A DNA stretch of 64,000 nt from Paraspadella gotoi (GCA_051294375.1 CM119269.1:9125619-9189618), one strand, 5' to 3'; shown: positions 24,461-36,948, numbered from the stretch's first letter. Notes: generated from the letters alone by a model not told the origin. Numbers and translations: made by a program.

Positions 24461-27400
24461 GATGGACCATGGCCTCTACATTCCTCTCTCTTCATTTTCC
24501 CTCTCTTTATCCTTTATCCTCACCTCCTTCTTTCTCCTTTCCTTCCACTTATCTCCCCCTTCTCTTCTCTATCCTCCCCCCTGCTATTCTTCCTCTCCTC
24601 TTCCCTCCCCTCTTCCTCTCTCCTTCCCGTCCCTTTCTTCTCCGCGGAGGCGGCCACTCTCTCCTCCTTCACCCTTCACCGCTCGCTTCTCCTCCCCCCT
24701 CACCATCCACACAAAAAAACCACCGCAGGATAAACGAAACACAGATTGAGAAGAAAGAGCAGAGATAGAGACGAGAGAGAGCAAGCAGAGAGAGGACGAG
24801 AGAGAAGAGACGAGCGAGAGAGGATCCGTAGAGAGAGCAGAGAGCAGCAGAGATAGAGGACAGACGACGAGGAGAGAGAGAGAGAGCAGATGGAGAGAGT
24901 CAGAGAGAGAGAGAGACGAGACGAGACGGAGAAGAGAGAGGACGACGAGACTATCCCACTAACACGCAAGCAGGGGGAAAACCTCTGGAATTTCATAGAC
25001 AGGAAGCCGCACCACATCGCACGAGAGCACAGAGAGAGAGAGAAGCAGAGAAGAGCAGAGAGCCGAGCAGAGCAGACAGAGAGACGAGAGAGAGAGAGAC
25101 GAGAGAGAGAGAGAGAGAGAGGAGTGCGCCGCAGGGACCATTAAACGTGGATTGCTTGATATCAACTTTGATTTTTTGCTCGAATATTTTCCAGCCTCGC
25201 GTTTCGTTTGGGGCCGAAGCCCGAGCCTGGTTTGGAAGAGGCCGCGTGGGGCGAGCCATTTCGAGCGGGCAGGGATGAGCCTCGAGGGCCGAGCCATGTG
25301 GGCTGCGAGGGCCGAGCCATGTGGGGCGCGTAGCAAGAGTCGATGGCCTCGGATTAGTGTTTATCTTTTCATCACGAAATCGAAATCAAAATCGAATTCG
25401 TCGTCGAGATCCAACATTCTGAGAATCAAAAATTCTTAGAATTCTGAAGACCCAACGCAGTGTTCACCGAAATACTCGGAATTGGGGAGCAGGGAGCAGG
25501 GAGCAGGGTGGCGGGTAACAGTGAAATTATTCATGTGGGTGGAGGGTGGACGAGAATCAGCTTGCAGGTCACTGAACCAGAAACAGTCGACTGTGAAAAT
25601 CCCGAAGTCATTGTTGTCGTCGTCGTCGTCGTCGACGTCTTCCGCAGATAAAAATAAGACGTTGACCTTGAATCGCGTGAGGAGATCACGTGACCCTATC
25701 GCGTGACAGAGGAGCACAAGTGGAGGAAGAGGACGAGGAGGAGAAGAAAAAAGAAAAGAGAAAGGGGGAATTCTTGCGACAATAAAAGTCGTATTATGAA
25801 TTGAAGGAAAAAGATGGCAGATTAAAGGAAAACAGTCGAATTTCGGAGATGAGTTGGGACGATGTCTCTCTCTCTCATACACGGTGTTTATTTTCAGTTA
25901 AAATATTTGCTTTTATTGATGAATATCTTTGGAGTGCAAATGGATACCGTAATATTTACATCGGAGATTTTGCACACAATACTATATTCTTTTCTTCTTC
26001 TTCACTCTCTCTTTGATCTTGCAATCATCTGCTGAAACTCAATAAATGAATTCAATACAAAGTTAACACGAGTCAAGTTCCTTTAACTTTTTCAATATGT
26101 CACTATGTTTCGTACTCACATAATGAATAAACGCATTTGGTAACTCCTAACCGCAGATAAGTTCTCTGTATGTATATATATCGCCCATCCATTTTATTCG
26201 CATCTGCCTTGTTTCTTCTCTGTTCACTATAAATCAATGACTAAGTTTTCGGCTCATAATCCTACGCCTGTAGGATTCATAGTTTGCCAGCAAGCACTCT
26301 TCGAGACGATATTCGTGCACAAAATCTCTTATTTCTCACTCATACGGACTCGCATTCTCGTCTATCTGGCTTCATCGAGCTGAAACATAGATTATATAAT
26401 CGACATAAGTAGTTCACTGCATGATTTTCATTGATATACTTAATACTTTGTCCCAGATTTGCAATCGTTCCACGTCAATAGTATCGTAATTGTTTGCAAT
26501 ATTCCTCTCAATATTTTGAGGATTTGTCGAAACATCTAGATCGCAATTAGGCGTCACTTGCTATGTACTCCCGATGTTAACTTCGCTCGACACATCTTGG
26601 TATAATTGACTGTTCGTTCACAGAGATTGCGATTAATCGCCTGCCTTCGTGATCGAAAATTACTATAAAGGAAAACACATTCTCCCTTGAGCTTATCGAG
26701 ACGCGGTATATACACGGAACGACGGGGCGGAAGAAGAAAATCAGAAATTGGCTTCGGTAAAGTAAAAAAAGTATAAAAAAGGGAGAAAGAGAGATTTGAA
26801 GGGCGGCACGGAAAGTTAAAGTCATGTTCGACGGGCGGAAGCGGAAGATATAGATCGTCCACATCTTGCGCGCCAGGAGAAGAACTCACATGATGGGGAT
26901 ATTGAGTACGCGTGGGCTCGGAAGGACATGGAACGACTCGACTGACACGGACTGGGACAGAGAAGAGTATCGACAGAAGACGAGTACGTGCATCGGAACA
27001 AGGACGGGAACAGGACCTCACATATACTCGAGCGTACGCTAATCTTTTCGTAATGGCACGACGGAAAGCGATCGAATGACGAGAGTGATGAGACTGGACA
27101 GGTATGTAATTGTACGCAAAGCACAGACACAAATAATTGATTAGTATTGGGCGAGATGAGCACAGCGACTGGATATACGAATATGAGCGAAAGTATAAGA
27201 CGCATGGACCGAAACGAGACGTCCGCACGAGATAACGGTCAGCCACTATGCGTGTATCTCTTCCATTATCGTGGCTCTACAACGTTCTCATTCATATTCT
27301 CACCTCTTCTCTCTCTCGTCAACAGATTCAAACTCTGCCTCACAACGTCTCGTGCAAAATCTGCGTGCTCTATGCTTCCTTAATAATAATATCTCTACAT

Positions 27401-29490
27401 ATCATGGACGAAAATTCCATCAAGACGCTAACGACGAACGACGACGACGAAGAAGACTAAAACCCGACGAACACTATCTCGTAAAGAACATGTGAACGCG
27501 ATGTTTTCTGTCTTTTTCATCGGGATTTTTTTTGGTTTTTCACCAACGAGACGAACGGACGAATAAGGACGGATGACGATAAACGACGACGTCTTCGTGG
27601 TTTTTTCCGGCGAGCGAACTCAATGCACATAAGATCAGCCATACTGCAATATAAGGTAGTACGGCTTCGCAAGATCGTGCTGCGCAGAGGGACGAGCAAG
27701 AGACACCTGGAAACGGTTATAATGCCAGCACCTGACACTTCGTGGCTCATATGTTGCGGTTGCATACAGGGGGCCCTCGGGGGTTTGAGGGGGTGTGTTT
27801 GTTATATATCGGGGAGTTGCAGGGGGAGAGAGAGAGGAGAGATGCGAGAAGGAGAAGAATGAGTAGCGCATGCGATACACAATAAGGGGATTTTAGGGTG
27901 GTTGGTGTGATGAACACTTCGTGTACGAGGACGGGAGAGTCAGTAGGATTTTCGAGTGAGAGTTCGTGGATTGGCGAGAGAGCGGAAGTTGTGACTTTGA
28001 AAAAGTAAGACTGGAAATGATACGAAAAGATGGATAAAAGTGTCGCAACTACAGATGAAGGCGAATGGAGAGGTAGATACGCAGCAATCAAAAGTATAGG
28101 GTAGTAATCAAAGCATGCACAAATCCCAGAGAGGAAAGATAAATACGAGTGTTTAGAGTGATTGTTGTTATAAGCACAAAGAAAATAAATAGATAGTAGA
28201 TAAAAAGATACACGAGAGACAATGAGGACAGAGAGAGAATAAACACTTGAGTTTAGAGCTAAGAGTACGCAGTTAGAGAAATCAGTAAGAAAAGAAGAGT
28301 AAGAGGAAAAGAAAAATGCATGTGCGACTGGAAGCAAAGGAGGAGAAGACAGAACAAGATACGGAGATAGAAGAGATAAATTCAAATGCGAGAAGGGCAT
28401 AAGAGAAGAGAGAGGAAAGGAGGGAACGCGTCGCTGCAATGAAGCGAGGAAGAGGAGGGAACAGGAGAGGAGCAGACCCATTAGGAGGAAAGAAGAGGGA
28501 TATCTACACAGACGAGGACGACGGGTATAACGCGCACGGTATATAAAGGAAGTCGAGGAAAATAGGAAATATATCCGTGTAATAGTGTGTATATTGGGAG
28601 GACTGCAAAGAAGACTCGTGACATCAAACGCACTGCCTACTTGTCGAGGCCTCCTGCCTGGCGGCTCGCTCGCTCCTCCTTTTAGAGCGTAGCGAATAGT
28701 GAATACACGCATTGTCTTGTATTGATGTAGAAATGCTCAAGATGATCAAGTACAGAATATTGATCAACAAAAGCGTGGGAGCTAAGACCGCGATATTAGC
28801 GACATAGAATTTATTTCTTCCTCTCGAGTCTGATATGTATTAGCGACGCAGAACAGGGCTAGGTTGTATAGGCTGGGAGATGTGCAGACAAATATCCGAA
28901 TTGAAGAAAAAAGAAAAGGTATAGTAGACAGGGCGGGATGAAGAAAAGACCAAGAGCGAGAGAGCAAAAAGTAAAAACGTACAGCAGAATATATTTAAAT
29001 AAGATACGCTGTTGCGCTGATGGAGAAATAAGAATAGCGAGAGATACAAACACACACAACAAACAATATGAGAGTATGAAAGTTCGTGAGAGGATGTGTA
29101 TCGCGCGTAGTAAAGACCGGTTGTCAGAATGATAAAAAAGAAAACAAATGTAAAGCGCACAGAACGGAGAGGAACCAGCTGCATATGAAGTGAGGACGAA
29201 GAGGAGGCGACAGAACACTATTTGTCTCTCGCGCAGATTAGAAACGAGAAGAGCTCACATTAGTGAGAGTAAAGACACAAACAAAAAATGCACCAAAATG
29301 TCAAACAACTCGGATATGCGTCGATAGTCTTCTACATTCTATGTAATCACTAATAAATAATTGATATCACAAAAAAAAACTAGGATCTAATCAAAAAAAA
29401 AGCATATTGCAACTTCTATCGTGTGCTCTCGTTCTCTTTTGCCCATCTGACTGAAACAGCCCAGGCGAATCTCGTCTCTGCTCTCTCTTC
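24461..29490. other. Poor-quality region, no recognised gene
   Basis: Pyrimidine-rich DNA (24461-24715) is followed by GA repeats broken every few bases by C or extra A/G (24740-25130). A short GC-rich block follows, with GGGCCGAGCCATGTGG repeated about three times (25240-25335). From about 26500 to 29400 the sequence is mixed but purine-skewed. Two minus-strand frames of 230 codons (26554-27246) and 321 codons (27747-28712) are open, but they are Ser/Leu/Phe/Tyr-rich with no motif, as expected opposite a purine-rich strand. The broken texture matches the error-laden inverted copy to its right. Confidence 0.6.
25240..25335 (+). repeat. GC-rich tandem repeat, unit about 23 bp
   Basis: GGGCGAGCCATTTCG, GGGATGAGCCTCGA, GGGCCGAGCCATGTGG and GGGCCGAGCCATGTGG follow one another at about 23-bp spacing. 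Confidence 0.6.
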
Positions 29491-29499
29491 TGTCTCGTC

Positions 29500-29790
29500 T
29501 TCTCTGCTCGTCTCGTCTCTTGCCCATGCTGCTGCCATGCCCTCCCTCCATCCAACCCTTAAATTCATCTAGACTATCGCATAGCCTCCGTCGCATGCAA
29601 ACCGCCTTAATTCAATCTCTCCATCGCGCTTGCGCCGCTCGCATACCAGGACCTAGACTTAATTCATCTGCTCCATCGCCATCCCATGCACATCACCTTG
29701 AATTCATCTCGTCCCGAGATACCGTCGCCGATCAATCCGAACCGGGTACGTTATCCATCTCTCCATCGCCGTCCCTGACCTATCGCCATG
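29500..29790. repeat. Inverted noisy copy of the intron minisatellite
   Basis: CCCTCCATCCAACCCTTAAA, TTCATCT and CTCCATCGCC recur irregularly. They are the reverse complement of the GGATGGAGAGATGAATTAAG-type array at 36950-37440, interrupted by insertions and substitutions. It sits immediately 5' of the inverted ARID3-like exon, the same relative position as in the minus-strand copies. Confidence 0.65.
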
Positions 29791-29794
29791 TGTG

Positions 29795-30813
29795 GCGAGC
29801 ACGACGAAAGGAGCGAGCGACGACGGAGACATGCCGCCTGCAGACGAAATCGAAAATGACGGAAGAGGAGACGCCTCACTCGTGGAGAAGCTTCAGAAGC
29901 AAAAAAAGGTAGGCGACTTGAAACTGGAGGCTCCTGGGACGGATCCCATGCGTGTGCACGCCTCCGTATTCCTCTGTCGGCCCTTTGCGGGCCTGCGAAA
30001 AGGGGCCGTGTCTGCCTGTCTGTGCTCCGGTCGCGGTGGCAGCTCCTGCGCCCTCCTTCGCGGGGCTCTTTCCCGTCCGAGTGTCGTTGCGAGCGTCCCG
30101 AGTTCATGCTAGCTGCAAGCTGTGATTGAGAGAAAAGGAAGGCCGTCAGGCACTGTCTTGCTCATGTTGCGGTCGGGCCGAGCGGTAGGCGCCGGAAGTG
30201 CCGCGCCGCGGCGTTCGTCCCGGGCCGCCCGCGGCGCTCCTGACAACCGCGTCCTCCCATGGCGAGCAGCATGGGGCTTCAGGGGGCCTCCTTGGCGCGC
30301 TGCCGAAGATCTAAGAATCCGCGAGGAGGGCTGGGAAGCGGCGGCGGGTTCGGTAGCAGCGCCGCAGACGCTGAGCCTCTGAGTCTGGCTCCACCAAAAA
30401 GATCGAAAGGGTCGTACTTTCTCCAGGCGGATCTTCCATTCCCCAAGCATCCTTGTTCCCCAATTCGGGAAAACGATCCCCTCGGGACTCAATCTTGGGG
30501 GGCGGAATGTCAAACCGCGAAACGACCCCTGTGCGGACCCACGTCCTCCTTCCGGCTCACCCTCGTCGCCCCTTCATGGTACAGCGCCCATCACCAGCCT
30601 CTTCAACTCGGCGTTCCCCGGCGGTCTTTCCCGCGCCGCGCTTCCAATGTTCCCTCCCATGGCCGCGCTCGCCCCAATTTCCCCCTTCCCATGATGGGCC
30701 TGCGGTCCTCTCGCAGTGGGGCTCGCCCGGAAGCACTCCGGGTCCTCAGGCCCTCTTCTGGCTCCAGTGGTGGGACACGAGTGGATCCTTTCGAAGAAAC
30801 AGTTCAGAACGAG
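29795..30813 (+). pseudogene. Inverted, frame-broken copy of the ARID3-like exon
   Basis: Read on the plus strand, this region follows the order of the intact minus-strand exon at 40536-41355. Landmarks are GAAATCGAAAATGACGGAAG, CGTGGAGAAGCTTCAGAAGC, GAAGATCTAAGAATCC, CATCACCAGCCTCTTCAACT, CCATGATGGGCCTGCG, and GAAGAAACAGTTCAGAACGA followed by a GTAGGT donor at 30814. Many insertions, deletions and substitutions break every frame, especially at 29930-30250, where correspondence is poor. It is about 200 bases longer than the intact exon. The flanks are copied as well: intron repeats on the left, and downstream sequence to about 31480 on the right. This is therefore a segment copy, not a processed pseudogene. 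The indel texture suggests an uncorrected long read placed in reverse orientation. A decayed genomic inverted duplication is the alternative. Confidence 0.75.
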
Positions 30814-31480
30814 GTAGGTAAAACCAAAATCACTTTCTCCTTTTTTCTTCTCTTTTTTCTTCTCTCTCTTTTCCGTCGTTTTTGATTTCTCACTTGCGTG
30901 GCGGCGGAACGCGGGCGGCTGTCGCCATGTGTTTTTGTGTAAAGAGTTTAACCGTTGGCCTTTTGGGCTGTTTGGGAATTGTCGTGTCGCAAAATCGTTG
31001 AGTTGAATAAAGTAGTAAAAACACAAGGACATGTATCTTTTTGGCCGGTATTTATCTCTCTTCCTTCTTCGTCATCTGTCTGCTGTCTCCTCGTCTCCCT
31101 TCTCTCGTCTCTCTCTCTCGTACTCGTCTCTCTCTGCGCTCTCTCTCTCCTCTCTTCTCTCTCTCTCTCTCCTCTCTATCCTCATAAAAGTGACAAAGCA
31201 GAGAATCAAAATTGCAATTCTGTATTCCCGTGTAAACCGCCTCAAATGAAGTCGAGTTGACATCGTTTTTTTCTTCATTTTTTCCGCATTGTTTTAAAAA
31301 AAAAAAGAGATTTCATTTTTTTTTTTATTTTTTTTTTTTTTCTCGTTATCGGCTTTCTTCTCAATTTTTCTGTCACTTCTGTACTTCCTTTTAATCACTG
31401 TCCTCTCGTTCTTTTTATTAATCTCCCTTCGTCGCGACTCACATTCTCGTTTTCTCTCGGTCCCGCCTCCTCTCTTCTAA
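30814..31480 (+). repeat. 3' flank of the inverted ARID3-like copy
   Basis: It is the reverse complement, with noise, of 40020-40535 and 35620-36118. Landmarks are ACACAAGACATTAT-like sequence, GGCCGTATTTA, the CT tract, TGACAAAGCAGA, TGCAATTCT, GTTGACATC, TTTTTTCCGCATT and CGTTATCGGCTTTC. The match fades after about 31480. Confidence 0.8.
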
Positions 31481-33329
31481 CCCCCCTTCTCTCTGGGTTG
31501 GCTGTCTTTTATAACTCCACATTTAAAACACTTTTTACTCCTCTGACGGTCTGCGTCAACTCTCCTCGTTCTGTCGCTCGGTGCGTGTTCTCTCTCTCTC
31601 GGGGTCGGCCGTCGTCTTGCTCCTCCGCTCCAGTCTTCTTGCCGGCTCCTCTCCATCTCTCCAGTGCTGCTTCTCTCCTTTGTCATTGCTCTGCATGACT
31701 CTCGTTCCGCCTACTCCTGTTCTAGCCGCGGCCTCTTCTAAAGCTGTCTCTCGCTTCTCGTCCTTGCTCGCTCCGTCTCGCCGGCGTCCTCCGTCGTGCT
31801 CTGCCCCTTCAGTAGTTCCGCTGCTCAGCCTCCGTCGCATCATGTCTCCTGTCTCAGCTCGCGCCGTTCGATCGTGTCGGCTCGTGCTGTTCATCAGACT
31901 TGTGCCTCCCGATCCTCCCTCGTTCAGGCTGNNNNNNNNNNNNNNNNNNNNNNNNNTCTCTCTCTCTCTCTCTCTCTCTCTCTGATCTACATTATTTGTC
32001 CTCACGGTAAAGTTTGTTCATTCCTCTCTTCTTTTATTCATTACTTAGTTTTAATATAATCCAATTCATCAGATTCATTCATTTAAAGCGACATTCACCC
32101 GATATCAATTCGATTCATCCCATCGCATTTAATCTAATTCATCGCATTCATCCGGACTCCGCCTCTGAATTACGCGTCGATGAATTCGCCGCCGGCGAAT
32201 CTTTGGCCCGAATTAAGGGGCTGAAAACGGAGGCGGGGCGAAGAGGGAGAGAGAGGGAGAGAGAGGGAGAGGGTGGGAGAGAGATGGGGAGAATCACGTG
32301 AGGGATTGAGTGAGGGGGTGAAGATGAAATCTCGTGAAGAGACGGCGTCGTCTGACGAGAAGGGCCGGCTCTCTCTCTCTCTCTCTTGGCAGGAGGTTCT
32401 CGTAGAGATGACGTGATTCGCGACGACGAAGAGAGAGACCGGCGTCAAAATATGGCGGAANNNNNNNNNNNNNNNNNNNNNNNNNNNNNNNNNNNNNNNN
32501 NNNNNNNNNNNNNNNNNNNNNNNNNNNNNNNNNNNNNNNNNNNNNNNNNNNNNNNNNNNNNNNNNNNNNNNNNNNNNNNTCTCTCTCTCTCCATTATTAA
32601 AAAACAAAATCTCATCATGAAAGTTGTTCCATCTCGACGGAAAGAATCTGGACGAGCGATGACGAGTGGTCGGCGGGAAGGGAGGAAAGAAAAGAGAAAA
32701 TAGGTGTTGAAAAGGAGGAAGCAAAAGGGGAAGAAGAAAATACAGAGGAGGAAAGTTACCGGAAAAAGATGGTAGGGAAAGAAATAAAAGAAAAGAAAGG
32801 AGAAAAGAGAAGAGGAAGAGAGAGAAGAGAGGAAAGAGAAGAAGAGAGGAGAAAGGAGGAGAGAAGAAAAGATAGAGGGAAGAAAATATCGAGGAAAGAA
32901 GGAAAGAAGAAGGGAGGAAATGAACGAGGAAAGGAGGAACGAGGAAAAGATGAAAGGAGGAAAAGAACGAGGAAAGGAGGTAATAGGAAAGGTTGAAGGG
33001 AGAAAGGAAAAGAGACGCGAGGGCCGGCGACGAATAAACCGCGAATGAGGAAATCCCCAGTCGATTATAAAATGGCTCCGCGATACGACTAATCATCCGA
33101 GCGAGATAGAGAGCGAGACAGAGTGGTGTAGAGGGATGAGAGAGTGACAGGGAGAGAGCCAAACATCGTCGCAGAAACTAAGTAGTTGGTTGGAAAATAA
33201 AAGGATACAAAGAAAATGGAGAAGTAAGAGGAGGAAAGGAAAGAAAAAAAGAAAAAATGAAGGAAAAAAGAGAAAAGAGAAGAAGGAAAACAGTGAAACT
33301 GGAGCCTTGATCCCCAAGTGCAAAACACA

Positions 33330-33375
<46 letters not shown>

Positions 33376-33540
33376 GTCTCTGTCTCGCGATTGGTCGACT
33401 CTCGCTCACGTGACTCGATACTGGTGATTCGCTCTCGAGATTCTTCCTTGATATTCACCAGCGCGACGCCGCGCGCGACCACGGCGTCCGGGCGACGACG
33501 ACGACAAAGACGACGATGACGACGACGACACGGACGACGA
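31481..33540. other. Repeat-rich, no recognised gene
   Basis: A CT-rich, error-like stretch (31540-31930), a 25-N gap (31932-31956) before a CT run, ATTCATNNNATTCAT-type repeats (32050-32170), GA repeats, an N run (32461-32579), a purine-rich block (32690-33000) and a CT run (33335-33373). A short open segment before the gap (GGSRRDDVIRDDEERDRRQN, about 32390-32460, after a TCTCTTGGCAG) could be a truncated exon, but it is unsupported. Confidence 0.7.
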
Positions 33541-33898
33541 CGACGACGTGAGATCCGTTTCCATCGCAGATTCCGATTCGGATGGAAAAACGAATCAAAA
33601 AAGGAAAAAAAAGGGGAAAAGGAGAGGAGGAAGAAGAAGAGGAGAATATTTTCAAAAGGGAGGAGGAAGAGGAAGAGGAAGAAGGAATGGAATAACGCGT
33701 AAAAGAGAGAGACGAGGCCCTGAACGAGCGTCGCTGATGTGCATCGACGGGGCCGCGTTGAAAACCAACGCGTTTCTCTCTTTTTTTATATCTTTTTATT
33801 TCTCTCTCTTTCTCTCGCGCGCGCGAAATATAGAGAGAAAAAAAAAGTTTTTGATCAAAAAAGAAAAAAAAAATTGGGATGGCGGCGAATTTGTTTGA
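33481..33898 (+). CDS. Candidate acidic/basic low-complexity frame
   Basis: One frame reads poly-Asp (GAC repeats, about 33492-33550), then VRSVSIADSDSDGKTNQKRK, then a Lys/Arg/Gly-rich part, then GPERASLMCIDGAALKTNAF, and ends in Phe/Ser-rich sequence. A CpG-dense stretch (33459-33490) precedes it. An acidic tract followed by a basic tract occurs in nuclear proteins, but (GAC)n repeats are abundant as plain microsatellites in this window. No splice sites are convincing. Confidence 0.2.
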
Positions 33899-34320
33899 TT
33901 TCCCGGGCGAAAAAAAGTTTTCGATGCGGGGAAAAAGAGAAAGTTTTATTCTTTCGGGTGCGAAAAGGATATAAAAGTGGAAGTGAATTTAATGAGCTTA
34001 TGAATAGTTAGTTAATAAATATAATTATTTAACTTTTTTATTTTTTTTCTTTAATAAAAAATTACAAACTTCCGTAGAAAATGTAGACGTGAAATTCCGT
34101 AAAAGCAAAACGAACATGAAATAAATCATTTAAGAAATTAAAGCAAATTAAATAATACACTCAGCGGAGACGCCCAACGATATTTAGAGGACAATATAGA
34201 GGCAAGATGAAAAAAAGGTAAAAAAAAGGAATAAAGAAAAGGAAAAGGAAAATGTGCAGTGAAAATTCCGAAGATAATCGGAAAACACGAGTCGTGGACA
34301 TGGAAACCTCATAGATGTCG

Positions 34321-34321
<1 letters not shown>

Positions 34322-34352
<31 letters not shown>
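34322..34352 (+). repeat. (CGA)n triplet array
   Basis: About ten perfect GAC/CGA units. Confidence 0.9.
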
Positions 34353-34354
<2 letters not shown>

Positions 34355-34429
34355 AAGCAGTAAATTCTCTTAGAAGACGAAAGCGGCTTTTCAAAAAAAG
34401 AAAATAAAATATTACGAAACGAAAGAAAG

Positions 34430-34650
34430 AAAAAGTTTCTTTCTTTACCTTTCATTTTGACTTTTTTTTTTCTTTTCCCTAATTCCTTATCTTTTCTTTC
34501 TTTACCTTTCGTTTTTACTTTTCTTTTCTTTTTCTTAATTCTTTATCTTTTCTTTCTTTACCTTTCATTTTTACTTTTCTTTTCTTTTTCTTAATTCCTT
34601 ATCTTTTCTTTCTTTACCTTTCATTATGACTATTTTTCTTTTCCTTAATT
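34430..34650 (+). repeat. Minisatellite of about 63 bp, roughly 3.5 units
   Basis: TTCTTTCTTTACCTTTCATT followed by TTACTTTTCTTTTC and TTAATTCCTTATC recurs about every 63 bases. The right copy of the large duplication retains only about two units after its 25-N gap (38890-39025). Confidence 0.8.
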
Positions 34651-35072
34651 CCTTTTTTCGTTCCTTTCTTCTTTTTTTACTTTCCTTTTCTTTCATTTTT
34701 ACTTTCCTTTCCTTCACTTTACATTTTTCTTTCTTCGCTAATTATTTCGATGATTCTTCGCGACTCGAGAGAAAGACGACGACGACGACGACGAAAATTT
34801 TTTACGTAAACTGAAACAAATTAGGACGGTAAACGTCGTGCGCTGTAGGCAGCCTTTTCAGCCGCCGCCGTCGTCTTCGTCGTCATCTTCGTCGCCTCGC
34901 TCTCCATCATCCTCTTCGTCAACTTAAACTTCGTCTTTGTCATCATTAACGCCTTTTTTTTCCGCGTACCTGCCGCGACGTCGTTGTTGTTGTCGTCGTC
35001 CTCAAAAAACGAGTCAAACCGCAAATTAAGATTTCGTCAGCGTCGCGAAAGAAACATGATGGTTGTTTCGAC

Positions 35073-35164
<92 letters not shown>
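35073..35164 (+). repeat. (ATC)n triplet array
   Basis: About 30 perfect CAT/ATC units. The array reads as poly-His, poly-Ile or poly-Asp/Met depending on frame and strand, which produces spurious open frames. In copy B the array (about 39472-39561) is interrupted. Confidence 0.95.
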
Positions 35165-35511
35165 GCGCATTGCCGAACCTCGTTGACAGTCGTATCGTTG
35201 CTTTCTATTCCCAAACCACAGATGAGACAATGGGAATCCGCCACTTGGAACCTCGTAATCTCGCTCATTATCGCCGTCATCGTCCGTCCGTCCCTACGAC
35301 CGTACGTCGCCCCCCTCTCCTCTCTCTCTCTCTCTCTCTTCTCTTCTCCAACTGATGGGTATTCATGGCCATTCGCAGAAAAAGTTTAGTGCCCGTTTCG
35401 AAAATCATGATACTGCTCTCAGGAGGAAACTTAATTAATTTGCTTGCTAATTTCAATTAACGCGAACAATTATCGAGCGGGGAACCGCCTCTCGTCCCCT
35501 CTAAACGGGAT

Positions 35512-35563
<52 letters not shown>

Positions 35564-35814
35564 AGAGGAGAGAGAGAGTAAAAGAGCAACCAGGAGAGAG
35601 AGAGAGAGAGGGAGAATGTGTCGCCGAAGATTAAAAGTGGAATTAACAGAAGGACAGAAATTAGAGGAAAGCCGATAACGAAAAAAAAAAATAAAAATCT
35701 CTTTTTTTTTTAAAAATGCGGAAAAAATGAGGAAAAGATGTCAACTACTCATTTGGGGTTTAACGGGAAAGAATGCAATTTGTTTCTGCTTTGTCATTTT
35801 TTGAGAGAGAGAGA

Positions 35815-35901
<87 letters not shown>

Positions 35902-36118
35902 AAGAGAGAGATTAAATACGGCCAAAGATAATGTCTTGTGTTTTTTACTACTTTATTCAACCACGATTTTGGACGACAATTCCAAACAGCCCAAAAGGCA
36001 CGGTTAACTCTTTACAAAAACATGGCGAGGCCGCGTCGGCACGAAATGAGAAATCAAAACCGGAGAAAAAGAGAGAAAAAAAGAGAAGAAAAAAGGAGAA
36101 GTGATTTTTGTTTCCTAC

Positions 36119-36948
36119 CTGTTTGAAACTGTTTCTTTCGAAGGTCCACTCGTGTCCACCCTGGCCAGAAGAGGCCGAGGACCCGGGTGCTCCGGGCGAG
36201 GCCCCCTGCAGAGGACCCAGGCCCATCATGGAAGGGGAATGGGGCGAGCCGCGGGGGAACATGGAGGGCGGGGGGAAAGCCGCCGGTGGAACGCCGAGTT
36301 GAAGAGGCTGGTGATGGGCGGCTTGTCCATGAAAGGGCGGGGGTGAGCCGGAAGGGGACGGGGTCCGCAAGGGTCGTTTGCGGTTGAAATCCGCCCCCAA
36401 GTTGAGTCCCCGAGGGGGAATCGTTTTCCGAATTGGGGGAAAGGATGCTGGGGAATGGAAGTTCCGCTGGAAAAGTCGCCCTTTCGATCTTTGGTGGAGA
36501 GACTCAGAGGCTCCGTCTGCGGCGCTGCTCCGCCGCCGCGCTTCCCAGCCCTCTCGGGATTCTTAGATCTTCGGCAGCGGCGCCAAGGAGGCCCCCTAAG
36601 CCCCATCTGCTGCGCCAGGGAGACGGTGTGTCAGAGCGCCGGGGCGGCCGGACGAACGCCGCGGCGGCTGCGGCGGCGACGAGCAGCTGCTGCGTCTTTC
36701 CTCACGCTGCAGCTGATACTCGAGCTCGAGGTCGGGAGAGGCCGCGAGGAGGCGAGGGCTGCCCCGCGACGGAGAACGGCCCGGCTTGTCGAGGCCCGGG
36801 GCCGAGGGCGTGCCCGATGGGTCGTCCAGAGCCTCGTCAAGTCGCTCCTTTTTGCTTCTGAAGCTTCTCCACGATGAGGCGTTCCTCTTCCGTCATTTCG
36901 ATTCGTCGGCGGATGTTCCGTCGTCGTCGTCTTCGTCGGGCTCGCCCT
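36119..36948 (-). pseudogene. Copy A of the ARID3-like exon, frame-shifted
   Basis: It is nearly the same sequence as 40536-41355, including acceptor and donor (GTAGGAAAC, reading the minus strand from 36118). Single-base insertions break the frame: an extra A and an extra T in the segment that encodes the FEEQFKQ residues, extra bases near 36290 and 36600, and others. The exon is 830 nt against 820 in copy B. The differences are almost all indels in short homopolymers, so this is more likely an unpolished allele or a second assembly of the same locus than a true pseudogene. It lies 3' of a matching 131-nt exon (37818-37948). Confidence 0.85.

Noticed and set aside
28540-28548. TATATAAAG, a TATA-box-like motif
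   Set aside because: No gene start lies downstream and the region is of doubtful quality. Such motifs occur by chance in AT-rich DNA.
26554-28712. Minus-strand frames of 230 and 321 codons
   Set aside because: Composition is Ser/Leu/Phe/Tyr-rich with no motif, opposite a purine-rich strand in a poor-quality region. No splice or start context supports them.
35073-35164. CRISPR-like regular repetition
   Set aside because: Arrays here are simple tandem repeats without unique spacers, and the DNA is clearly eukaryotic.
35026-35389. Poly-His, poly-Ile, poly-Met and poly-Asp frames
   Set aside because: All are alternative translations of one (ATC)n array in non-coding DNA.
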